Assembly: GCA_937923365.1 (NCBI GenBank)
Contig: CALAIJ010000340.1
Coordinates: 1 to 13,372 of the forward strand
Direction: 5' to 3'
Source: an uncultured Sulfitobacter sp.
GTDB taxonomy: Bacteria; Pseudomonadota; Alphaproteobacteria; Rhodobacterales; Rhodobacteraceae
DNA length: 13,372 nt
Positions 6,999-13,372 of the stretch are shown here, piece by piece. The position numbers and the translations under genes are program-made. Within the stretch, counting starts at the first letter, position 1, and every line of letters starts with the position of its first letter. The notes beneath the pieces are model-generated. The model was given only the letters and a program-made list of their open reading frames with translations, was not told where the DNA came from and did not search any database.

Positions 6999-8210
6999 AT
7001 GAACCAGACCGCAACAGGGCACTACCGCGCCGGATCGCCATCGCGCCGGATCATGCTCTATAGCCACGATACCTTTGGCCTGGGCCATCTGCGCCGCAGC
7101 CGTGCGCTGGCCTCTGCGCTTACCCAGGATGATCCGAACACCTCGGCCATCATCCTGACGGGTTCCCCTGTGGCGGGGCGTTTTACGTTTCCTGAGCGTG
7201 TGGATCACATCCGCCTTCCGGGCGTGACCAAGCTGTCCGATGGCACCTATGTCAGCCAGACTTTGGGCATGGGGATCGATGATACGACCTCGCTGCGCGC
7301 GGGCATCATCCAAACGGCAATCGAGCAATATGAACCCGATCTGCTGATCGTCGACAAAGAGCCTACGGGCTTTCGTGGTGAACTGCTGCCCACGCTTGAG
7401 TGGCTCAAGCTGCGCGGTCGCACCCGCACTGTTCTGGGTCTGCGCGACGTGCTGGACGAACCCGAAGTTCTTGCCACCGAATGGGAACGCAAAGGCGCGC
7501 TGAACGCTGCCGAAAAGTTCTATGACGAGATTTGGGTCTACGGCATGCGCGACGTCTATGACCCCACTGAAGGGCTGGCGATGTCAGACGATTTGCGCGG
7601 GCGCATGTATTGGACAGGCTATTTGCGTCGCGAGATCACCGATCAGGCAGATGTGCCCGGCATCCCTTATGTGCTGATCACCCCTGGCGGTGGCTGCGAT
7701 GGTGCTGCGATGGTCTCGCTTGTGCTGGACGCCTACGAGCAAGACCCGACCCTGCGCCCCGACGCCGTGCTGGTCTACGGGCCGTTCCTGTCAGGCGAAG
7801 TGCGCGAGGCCTTGGATGCCCGCGTCAACAAGCTGGGCGGGCGCGTGACGGCAGTGGGCTTTGACAGCCGCATTGAATCGCTGTTTGCAGGCGCGGAGGG
7901 CGTTATCTGCATGGGTGGCTACAACACCTTTTGCGAAGTGCTGTCGTTTGACAAGCGCGCTGTGATCGTGCCCCGTACTGTCCCCCGGCTTGAGCAATGG
8001 CTGCGGGCCAGCCGCGCTGAAAAGCTGGGCCTTGTCCGGATGCTGGACGAAACGCGCGATGGCATGACGCCAGAGGCGATGATCAACGCCATCCGCCGCC
8101 TGCCGCATCAACAAAAGCCCTCTCAGGCCGGCGCGGACGGGCTGCTGGGCGGGCTTGAGGCCGTGATCGCCCGCGCAAATGCGCTTGTCACCGAAGGGTC
8201 CCGCAAATGA
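6999..8210 (+). CDS. MurG-like (COG4671-type) predicted glycosyltransferase
   Basis: Predicted GT-B fold glycosyltransferase, 403 residues, no signal peptide or clear membrane helix, so cytoplasmic or peripheral on the inner membrane. The N-terminal domain opens with RRIMLYSHDTFGLGHLRRSR (16-35); the GLGH turn is the counterpart of the glycine loop of MurG/GT28 enzymes. The linker contains YWTGYLRRE (204-212). The C-terminal domain starts with VLITPGGGCDG (225-235), typical of the nucleotide-sugar-binding half, and carries CMGGYNTFCEVLSF (304-317), the family's donor-site segment, where MurG has a comparable GA(G)-x-T region. Donor and acceptor are unknown; a UDP-sugar made by the preceding dehydrogenase is an inference from neighbourhood. 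The stop overlaps the next start (ATGA), and AAGGG for that next gene lies within this one. The gene at 11096 is a shorter homologue. Confidence 0.82.
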   Translation: MNQTATGHYRAGSPSRRIMLYSHDTFGLGHLRRSRALASALTQDDPNTSAIILTGSPVAGRFTFPERVDHIRLPGVTKLSDGTYVSQTLGMGIDDTTSLRAGIIQTAIEQYEPDLLIVDKEPTGFRGELLPTLEWLKLRGRTRTVLGLRDVLDEPEVLATEWERKGALNAAEKFYDEIWVYGMRDVYDPTEGLAMSDDLRGRMYWTGYLRREITDQADVPGIPYVLITPGGGCDGAAMVSLVLDAYEQDPTLRPDAVLVYGPFLSGEVREALDARVNKLGGRVTAVGFDSRIESLFAGAEGVICMGGYNTFCEVLSFDKRAVIVPRTVPRLEQWLRASRAEKLGLVRMLDETRDGMTPEAMINAIRRLPHQQKPSQAGADGLLGGLEAVIARANALVTEGSRK

Positions 8211-9445
8211 AACGCCTCGCCATCATCGTCAAAGGCTGGCCACGTCTGTCCGAAACCTTCATCGCGCAAGAGTTGGTCGCACTTGAGGAAGCGGGGCTTG
8301 ATTTCGACATCTGGTCGCTGCGCCATCCCACCGACAAGAAAACGCACCCTTTGCATGACCGCTTACAAGCCAAAGTACACTACCTGCCGGAGTACCTGCG
8401 CGACGAGCCGCGCCGCGTTGCCAAGGCCGTTGGTGCTGCCCACAGCCTGCCCGGTTTTGACGCAGCAGCCGAGGCTTACCGGCAGGACGTCATACGCGAC
8501 GACACCCCCAACCGCCGCCGCCGTTGGGGGCAAGCCTGCGTCATGGCGCACGAGATGGGTGACGACGTTGCTGGCCTTTATGCACACTTCCTGCACACGC
8601 CTTCGTCCGTGGCGCGGTATGCCGCCATCCTGCGCGGGCTGCCGTGGTCGTTTTCGGCCCATGCCAAGGACATCTGGACCTCTCCCGAATGGGAATTGCG
8701 CGAAAAGCTGACGCCCGCGACCCACGGCGCCGCCTTTGGCGCGACCTGCACCCGCTTTGGGGCTGCGCATTTGCAGGCGCTGGCCGACAGCCCGGCCCGC
8801 GTTGATCTGGTCTATCACGGCCTTGATCTGGCACGTTTCCCCGCGCCACCTGAGCGCCCATTGCGCAGAACAGATCAACCGTTGCACCTGATGTCCGTCG
8901 GGCGTCTGGTCGAGAAGAAAGGTTATGACCGCCTGATCGATGCATTGGCCTTGCTGCCTAAAGAGGTTCACTGGCACTTCACCCACATCGGCGGCGGTGC
9001 ATTGGACGCGGACATGCGCGCCCGCGCGCAGGCGGCAGGCCTCAGCGACCGTATCACGTGGCGCGGGGCCTGCGACCAGCCCGAAGTCATCGCCGCCATG
9101 CGGGACCATGATCTCTTTGTGTTGCCCTCGCGCATTGCCGAGGACGGCGACCGTGACGGTCTGCCCAATGTACTGATGGAAGCGGCGAGCCAGAAGCTGC
9201 CGATCCTCTCCACGCCTGTCTCGGCCATCCCCGAGTTCATCGAGGATGGCGTGCACGGCATGCTGCGCGCAGATACGCCGCAAGTGATTGCCGACGCGAT
9301 TGCGACCTTTGCAGCCGATCCCGGCCTTGGCCCGCAATTGGCGCAAGCCGCCCATGCCCGCCTGATCAGCGCCTTCACCATGCCACCCGGTATTGCGCAT
9401 CTGTACGGGCGGTTGACGGCCATGCTCAACGATCCTGCGGCATGA
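8207..9445 (+). CDS. GT4 glycosyltransferase, colanic-acid WcaL-like
   Basis: GT-B retaining glycosyltransferase of family GT4, 412 residues, cytoplasmic or peripheral membrane. The N-terminus GWPRLSETFIAQE (10-22) and the acceptor-domain segments YAHFLHTPSSVAR (125-137) and FSAHAKDIW (149-157) are hallmarks of WcaL/AmsK-like exopolysaccharide transferases. The linker VYHGLDLARF (202-211) leads to the donor domain. SVGRLVEKKGYD (230-241) carries the phosphate-contacting Arg and Lys. The GT4 E-x7-E motif appears as D317-x7-E325 in DGDRDGLPNVLMEA, so the first acid is Asp instead of the usual Glu. The start overlaps the previous stop (ATGA) and is preceded by AAGGG. It shares its own 3' end with the next transferase in the same way. 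Transfer of a hexose or uronic acid to a lipid-linked acceptor is likely; the exact sugar cannot be read. Confidence 0.9.
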   Translation: MKRLAIIVKGWPRLSETFIAQELVALEEAGLDFDIWSLRHPTDKKTHPLHDRLQAKVHYLPEYLRDEPRRVAKAVGAAHSLPGFDAAAEAYRQDVIRDDTPNRRRRWGQACVMAHEMGDDVAGLYAHFLHTPSSVARYAAILRGLPWSFSAHAKDIWTSPEWELREKLTPATHGAAFGATCTRFGAAHLQALADSPARVDLVYHGLDLARFPAPPERPLRRTDQPLHLMSVGRLVEKKGYDRLIDALALLPKEVHWHFTHIGGGALDADMRARAQAAGLSDRITWRGACDQPEVIAAMRDHDLFVLPSRIAEDGDRDGLPNVLMEAASQKLPILSTPVSAIPEFIEDGVHGMLRADTPQVIADAIATFAADPGLGPQLAQAAHARLISAFTMPPGIAHLYGRLTAMLNDPAA

Positions 9446-10518
9446 AGCTGGCCTTCTACGCGCCGCTGAAGCCCCCGGATCATCCCGTGCCCTCGGGCGA
9501 ACGCACCATGGCGCGCAGCCTGATGGCGGCCTTTGAACACGCAGGCGCCACGCTGACCCTTGCCAGCACCTTGCGCAGCCGGGATGGCAAAGGGGATGCC
9601 GCCGTCCAAGCGGATCTGATCGCGCAGGCCGAAGCGGAAACACCGCAGATCATTAGCGCAGGCCGCGCCGCAAACTGGCAGGCATGGGTCACCTATCACA
9701 GCTATTACAAAGCGCCGGATCTGATCGGCCCTGCTGCCGCCCGCGCGCTTGGCATTCCTTATCTGCTGATCGAAGCCACGCGCGCGCGCAAACGTCTGTC
9801 AGGCGCCTGGGCCCGCTTTGCGCAGATCGCCGAAGCCGCCTGCGACGCGGCAGATGTGATCTGCTACCTGACCACGCGCGATGGCGAAGCCTTGCACCGC
9901 GACGCCCCCCAAGGGCAGGTGCTGACCCACCTCTCCCCGTTCCTGAACCGGTTAGATCTGCCGCCGCAAGCCACCGGCGACGGGCCGATGCTCAGCGTCG
10001 GTATGATGCGTCACGGCGACAAACTGGCCTCTTACGGGATCATCGCAGAAGCGCTTGCCGCCCTGCCCCGCAGCGACTGGCAATTGCAGATTGCAGGTGA
10101 CGGACCTGCCCGCGCCAAGGTGGACACCCTCATGGCGCCTTTCGGCGATCGCGTCCGCTTCCTTGGCGCGCTGGATGCACCCGCTTTGGCGGCTGCCTAT
10201 CAGAACGCCAGTCTGCTGCTCTGGCCCGGCGTGAACGAGGCTTTCGGCATGACCTACCTTGAGGCCCAAGCCTGCGGTCTGCCTGTCGTGGCACAGGACC
10301 GTCCGGGCGTTTGCGACGTGCTGGCCCCCGCCCCTTACCCTGCGGTGGATGCGGGGCCTGCAGCCCTCGCCGCCCGCATCACGACTTTGCTGGGCAACAC
10401 CACTGCCCGTCACGCGGCAGGCGATGCCGCGCGCGCGCATATCGCCGCGCACCATCTGCTGGGCGCGGCATCTGCCACCTTGCGCGAAACGCTTGCGCGC
10501 ATTGGGGTGCCCGCATGA
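9442..10518 (+). CDS. GT4 glycosyltransferase
   Basis: Second GT4-type transferase, 358 residues, cytoplasmic. The start MKLAFYAPLKPPDHPVPSGE matches the usual N-terminus of related proteobacterial enzymes, with the PSGER loop near the donor site. The acceptor domain includes TYHSYYKAPDL (84-94) and LLIEATRARKR (108-118). The donor domain begins LSVGMMRHGDKLASY (184-198) and carries a complete E-x7-E motif, E266 to E274, in NEAFGMTYLEAQACGLPVVA. The ATG overlaps the previous stop (ATGA), and no Shine-Dalgarno-like sequence precedes it, so translation probably depends on ribosomes arriving from the upstream gene. It is clearly diverged from the neighbouring GT4, so it probably adds a different residue or linkage. 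The family is sure; the substrate is unknown. Confidence 0.88.
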   Translation: MKLAFYAPLKPPDHPVPSGERTMARSLMAAFEHAGATLTLASTLRSRDGKGDAAVQADLIAQAEAETPQIISAGRAANWQAWVTYHSYYKAPDLIGPAAARALGIPYLLIEATRARKRLSGAWARFAQIAEAACDAADVICYLTTRDGEALHRDAPQGQVLTHLSPFLNRLDLPPQATGDGPMLSVGMMRHGDKLASYGIIAEALAALPRSDWQLQIAGDGPARAKVDTLMAPFGDRVRFLGALDAPALAAAYQNASLLLWPGVNEAFGMTYLEAQACGLPVVAQDRPGVCDVLAPAPYPAVDAGPAALAARITTLLGNTTARHAAGDAARAHIAAHHLLGAASATLRETLARIGVPA

Positions 10519-11099
10519 TCCGCCTTGCCCTCCTGCGCCACGGCCACACGGATTGGAACCGTGCAGGGCGTATCCAAGGCCGCACGGACATACCCCTGGA
10601 CACTGACGCCCGCCTCACGCTTAAAGGCCTCCGTCTGCCTGCCCCGTGGGATCGCGCCGATCTTTGGTCCAGTCCTTTGTCACGGGCCGTGGAGACCGCC
10701 AAACTGGTTGCGGGCCAAACCCCCAAGACTGACCCCGCACTGATTGAAATGAACTGGGGTGACTGGGAAGGATTGCACGCACGCGATCTGCACGAAGACA
10801 CGTCCAGCGGCATCCGCCATATCGAGGACTGGGGGTGGGACTACACCCCGCCGAATGGCGAAAGCCCTGCGGACCTGCGCGCGCGTCTGGTACCCTGGGC
10901 CCACAGCCTTTCGGCCGATACAGTGGCCGTCTGCCATATCGGTGTGATGCGCGTTTTGCTGGCGCAGGCCATGGGCTGGGATTTCAATGGGCCCGCCCCG
11001 TTTGGCATCAAGCGCAACCGCCTGTACGTTATTGCCATCGACACTACGGGCTGGTCGGCAGAAGCAAAGCCCGTTCGATTGCTTGAGGTTGCCTCATGA
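10515..11099 (+). CDS. Histidine phosphatase (phosphoglycerate-mutase-like) family protein
   Basis: Cytoplasmic phosphatase of the histidine phosphatase superfamily, clade 1, 194 residues, a common length for PhoE/CobC-like members. The catalytic RHG motif is LRHGHTDWN (7-15) with nucleophile H9. R57 sits in SSPLSRAVETAK. The acid segment is IEMNWGDWEGL (77-87, E78 as likely proton donor). The second histidine is H141 in VCHIGVMRVLLAQ. All the core residues are present, so the enzyme should be active. A longer open frame reaches back to 10311 but lies inside the upstream transferase, and the ATG at 10515 directly precedes the RHG strand, so this start is preferred. ATGA overlaps occur at both ends. 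Among glycosyltransferases it may dephosphorylate a sugar phosphate or a lipid-linked phosphate; that is inference from position only. Confidence 0.9.
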   Translation: MIRLALLRHGHTDWNRAGRIQGRTDIPLDTDARLTLKGLRLPAPWDRADLWSSPLSRAVETAKLVAGQTPKTDPALIEMNWGDWEGLHARDLHEDTSSGIRHIEDWGWDYTPPNGESPADLRARLVPWAHSLSADTVAVCHIGVMRVLLAQAMGWDFNGPAPFGIKRNRLYVIAIDTTGWSAEAKPVRLLEVAS

Positions 11100-12232
11100 A
11101 CGTTCTGATCGTGGTCACGCATCTGCTGGGAACAGGTCATTTGTCCCGCGCCCTGACCCTTGCGCGTGCGTTCCAGGACGCAGGCCACATCCTTTGTGTG
11201 GCCAGTGGCGGCATGCCCGCACCGCATCTGGATCGCGGCGACATCCCCCTTCTGCAACTGCCCCCCTTGCGTTCGGACGGTGTGAATTTCGCGCGGTTGC
11301 TGGACGCTGATGGCAATCTGGCGTCTGCCGACCTGTTGCAGGCCCGCACGGAAGCCCTGCAAGACCAGTTGCAGGCAAGCCCGCCGGACGTGATCATAAC
11401 AGAGCTGTTCCCCTTTGGTCGCCGCGTGCTGCGGGCAGAGTTTCTGACCCTTCTGCAAAGCGCCCGCGCGCGGCCCAACCCACCGCTTGTCTGCGCCTCT
11501 ATCCGCGATATTCTGGCGCCTCCGTCCAAGCCCGAGAAAGCGGCAAAGACGGCTGCCATTCTTCGCACTCACTACGACGCTGTGCTGGTCCACTCGGACG
11601 CGCACGTGACGCCGCTGGATATCTCGTGGCCCGTGACCGAAGACCTGCGCGCCCTGCTCCACTACACAGGCTTTGTCGCCCCGCCCGCAGCAGAACCGCA
11701 CCCTGACCAGACAGGCAAGGGCGAGATCATCGTCAGCGCGGGTGGCGGTGACGTGGGCACAGCCCTATTTGACACCGCACTGTCAGCGGCGCGCAATTCC
11801 CCGCACCCATGGCGCATCCTTGTGGGTGGCAAAGACAGCGCAGCACAGGTACGCGCCCTGCGCGCCAATGCCCCCGCCAATCTGGTGGTGGAACCTGCCC
11901 GTGCCGACTTCAGAGCGCTTTTGCACCATGCGGCGGCCTCCGTTTCCATGTGCGGCTACAACACCGCGCTGGACCTGCTGCAATCGGGATGCCCCGCGGT
12001 TCTGATCCCCTTTGACGCGGGCAGCGAGGTGGAGCAAGGCCTGCGCGCCGACGCCCTCTCTGCCTTGCCGGGGATTGGCGTTCTGCGCAGTGCGGACCTT
12101 TCTGCCGAAACGCTGCTGGCGCGCCTGCAGGATGTCCTGACTGCACCTGCGCGTCCGCCTCAAACCGGTGGCCTTGATGGCGCGCACGAAACTGTCCGGA
12201 TTGTCACCCGTCTACGGCAGGAGGGATCATGA
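11096..12232 (+). CDS. MurG-like (COG4671-type) predicted glycosyltransferase, second copy
   Basis: Predicted GT-B glycosyltransferase, 378 residues, related to the product of the gene at 6999 but well diverged. The N-terminal MNVLIVVTHLLGTGHLSRAL has the GTGH glycine turn. PDVIITELFPFGRR (97-110) and CASIRDIL (133-140) match the corresponding strands of the first copy (PDLLIVDKEPTGFRG and GLRDVLD). The donor half has IIVSAGGGDVG (211-221) and SMCGYNTALDLLQSGCPAVLIP (284-305), parallel to CMGGYNTFCEVL in the first copy. Near residue 310 it keeps SEVEQGLRADAL, similar to the EQ-containing acceptor/donor contact of MurG-type enzymes. The start is preceded by GAGG at about 7 bases and overlaps the phosphatase stop (ATGA). 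The donor is not predictable from sequence. A second transferase of the same type in one operon suggests two successive additions or division of labour. Confidence 0.8.
   Translation: MNVLIVVTHLLGTGHLSRALTLARAFQDAGHILCVASGGMPAPHLDRGDIPLLQLPPLRSDGVNFARLLDADGNLASADLLQARTEALQDQLQASPPDVIITELFPFGRRVLRAEFLTLLQSARARPNPPLVCASIRDILAPPSKPEKAAKTAAILRTHYDAVLVHSDAHVTPLDISWPVTEDLRALLHYTGFVAPPAAEPHPDQTGKGEIIVSAGGGDVGTALFDTALSAARNSPHPWRILVGGKDSAAQVRALRANAPANLVVEPARADFRALLHHAAASVSMCGYNTALDLLQSGCPAVLIPFDAGSEVEQGLRADALSALPGIGVLRSADLSAETLLARLQDVLTAPARPPQTGGLDGAHETVRIVTRLRQEGS
12219..12225 (+). promoter_or_regulatory. Strong Shine-Dalgarno AGGAGGG for the deacetylase gene
   Basis: AGGAGGG ends 3 bases before the ATG at 12229. 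It is the best ribosome site in the operon and lies within the upstream transferase gene, which could raise deacetylase output relative to its neighbours. Confidence 0.7.
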
Positions 12233-12984
12233 CAACTGACTGGTCCCCCCTTACGGACGAGCTTGCCCTGTGGCGGCGCGACGGGCTGACACTGCCGCTT
12301 TGGTGGCGCGATGATGATGCGACAGCCCCCACAGATGCGTTGGACACACTCCTGTCGCTTTCGGAAAAGCTGGGCCTGCCCGCCCATATCGCCGTCATCC
12401 CGAAACGCGCGGCCGCGCCTCTTGCGGCACGGCTTTGCGATGACCTTGCCGCTGTCGCCATAGTCCATGGATGGGCGCACGAAAACCACGCACCGACAGG
12501 CGCGAAAAAGGCGGAATTCAACCACCCCCGCGCGCAACTGACCCACGACACCGCACAGGCGCTGGACAGGATGCAATCGCTCTTTGGTGTGCGCCTGTTG
12601 CGGGTCTTTGTGCCACCCTGGAACCGCATTGACCCCCAAGCGGTGGCGGCGCTGGCAGCGCAAGGCTACACGGGCCTGTCGACCTTCACGCCGCGCAAAT
12701 CGCGGTGCATCGCAGGTGTGGTCCAGATCAACACGCACATCGACCCGATCCATTGGAAAGCGGGCGGCGGATTGCATGACCCTGAGACGATCATCGCCGC
12801 GATTGTGACATTGTTGAAAGACCGCCGCGCGGGGCACACGGACGCGGTTGAGCCTTTGGGCTTTCTGACCCACCATTTGGTGCATGACCCCGCGATCTGG
12901 GCATTCACCGAACGCTGCCTTGCCGTCCTGCTGGACGCAGGCGCCTTGCCCTGTAACTTGACGACTTATAAGGAACTGCCATGA
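12229..12984 (+). CDS. NodB-like polysaccharide deacetylase family protein, cytoplasmic
   Basis: Divergent carbohydrate esterase 4 (NodB-homology) protein, 251 residues, the size of a bare catalytic domain. Motif 1 appears as LWWRDDDA (24-31), with the catalytic and metal aspartates among D28-D30 instead of the usual FDDG. Motif 2 is HGWAHENHA (80-88), giving the metal histidines H80 and H84. Motif 3 is FVPPWNRID (127-135), where typical members have RxPxG/RPPW. H170 (INTHID) and LTHHLVHD (213-220) fit motifs 4 and 5. There is no signal peptide, so it would act in the cytoplasm on an N- or O-acetylated nucleotide sugar or lipid-linked glycan, unlike most exported members. ATGA overlaps occur on both sides. 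Its partner in logic may be the HexNAc-type dehydrogenase at 5694. Deacetylase activity is likely but not certain given the altered first motif. Confidence 0.8.
   Translation: MTTDWSPLTDELALWRRDGLTLPLWWRDDDATAPTDALDTLLSLSEKLGLPAHIAVIPKRAAAPLAARLCDDLAAVAIVHGWAHENHAPTGAKKAEFNHPRAQLTHDTAQALDRMQSLFGVRLLRVFVPPWNRIDPQAVAALAAQGYTGLSTFTPRKSRCIAGVVQINTHIDPIHWKAGGGLHDPETIIAAIVTLLKDRRAGHTDAVEPLGFLTHHLVHDPAIWAFTERCLAVLLDAGALPCNLTTYKELP
12970..12974 (+). promoter_or_regulatory. Shine-Dalgarno AAGGA for the methyltransferase gene
   Basis: AAGGA lies 6 bases before the ATG at 12981 and supports that start, even though the codon overlaps the deacetylase stop. Confidence 0.65.
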
Positions 12985-13372
12985 GCCGACTTGAGAGCAT
13001 GCGACGGCGATTGACGGCGCAAATTGACGGGATCAACTGGGCCGCCTTGCAGATCGCGGATCTGGAAGGGGATGTGCTGGAACTGGGTCTGGGCAATGGC
13101 CGGACCTATGACCACCTGCGCCAGGAAATGCCCACGCGGCGCATCTGGGTGGTGGACCGCGTGCTGCAATGCCACCCGTCCTGCGTCCCCCCTGCGGAGA
13201 ATTTCGTTCAGGGCGAAGGGCTGAACGTCCTGCCTGACCTCGCCGCGCGCGGGTTGAAGATGGCGCTGGCCCACTACGATTTCGGGCACGGGATCAAGGA
13301 AAAGGACGTGGCCGAAGGCGCGGTTCTGGGCCCGCTGATCGCGCCACTGATGGTCTCGGGCGGGTTGGTGGT
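12981..13372 (+). CDS. Class I SAM-dependent methyltransferase (3' partial)
   Basis: First 130 codons of a small Rossmann-fold methyltransferase; the frame stays open to the end of the window. After an N-terminal helix (LESMRRRLTAQIDG), motif I is VLELGLGNGRTYDHL (32-46), the SAM-binding glycine loop. The acidic residue at the end of strand 2 is D59 (IWVVDR). A motif IV-like region, MALAHYDFGHG (94-104), and the GAVLGPLIAPLMVSGGLVV run fit later strands. It has no obvious membrane or signal segment. The start overlaps the deacetylase stop (ATGA). Placement in the glycan operon suggests O- or N-methylation of a sugar, or of a uronate carboxyl group, but nothing in the visible part identifies the acceptor. 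The operon continues past the window. Confidence 0.83.
   Translation, partial: MSRLESMRRRLTAQIDGINWAALQIADLEGDVLELGLGNGRTYDHLRQEMPTRRIWVVDRVLQCHPSCVPPAENFVQGEGLNVLPDLAARGLKMALAHYDFGHGIKEKDVAEGAVLGPLIAPLMVSGGLV

Noticed and set aside
5916..7328. 470-codon minus-strand open frame opposite the dehydrogenase and first transferase
   Set aside because: It spans two convincing plus-strand genes and their junction, and its translation has no family features; GC-rich DNA commonly gives such antisense frames.
8363..9643. 426-codon minus-strand open frame opposite the two GT4 genes
   Set aside because: It lies opposite two well-supported GT4 genes, has composition typical of antisense frames and shows no domain.
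10311..10514. N-terminal extension of the histidine phosphatase to 10311
   Set aside because: The extension is an out-of-frame reading of the upstream GT4 gene. The RHG motif belongs at the N-terminus and the ATGA overlap supports 10515.

Overview
The window is GC-rich, gene-dense DNA from an alphaproteobacterium. Protein style and codon use look like Rhodobacterales (Roseobacter group), but no rRNA or phylogenetic marker is present to prove this. All eleven complete reading frames look intact. The gene at each edge is cut by the window. I see no tRNA, rRNA, CRISPR array, insertion sequence, prophage or integrase. No stretch longer than about 210 bases lacks a gene.

Layout. (1) Positions 1-2126, plus strand: the last two genes of a dipeptide/oligopeptide-type ABC importer operon, a DppB-like permease (5' end missing) and a DppC-like permease joined by an ATGA overlap. 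Its ATPases and binding protein are not here. (2) Positions 2139-2189: a hairpin terminator shared by convergent genes, with a second perfect hairpin next to it. (3) Positions 2196-5485, minus strand: a large MscS-type mechanosensitive channel with about 11 membrane segments, followed 59 bases later by a Tat-exported metallo-beta-lactamase-fold hydrolase; the two may share a transcript. (4) Positions 5486-5693: the divergent regulatory region, with a near-perfect operator-like palindrome and a cluster of TTGC/GCAA motifs. (5) Positions 5694-13372, plus strand: an operon of at least eight genes for a glycan or glycolipid. It encodes a TviB/WbpO-type nucleotide-sugar dehydrogenase, a MurG-like (COG4671-type) glycosyltransferase, two GT4 glycosyltransferases, a histidine phosphatase, a second MurG-like glycosyltransferase, a NodB-like deacetylase without a signal peptide, and a SAM-dependent methyltransferase cut by the window end.

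How the genes work together (inference). The dehydrogenase would make a UDP-HexNAc uronic acid. Four glycosyltransferases would assemble a short glycan, and the deacetylase and methyltransferase would modify it in the cytoplasm. The phosphatase may process a sugar or lipid phosphate intermediate. From the second gene on, every junction (six in a row) is a 4-base ATGA overlap, which suggests tight translational coupling and fixed stoichiometry. No flippase, polymerase, priming transferase or exporter is visible, so the product and its destination are unknown. This operon is the best candidate here for an undescribed system.
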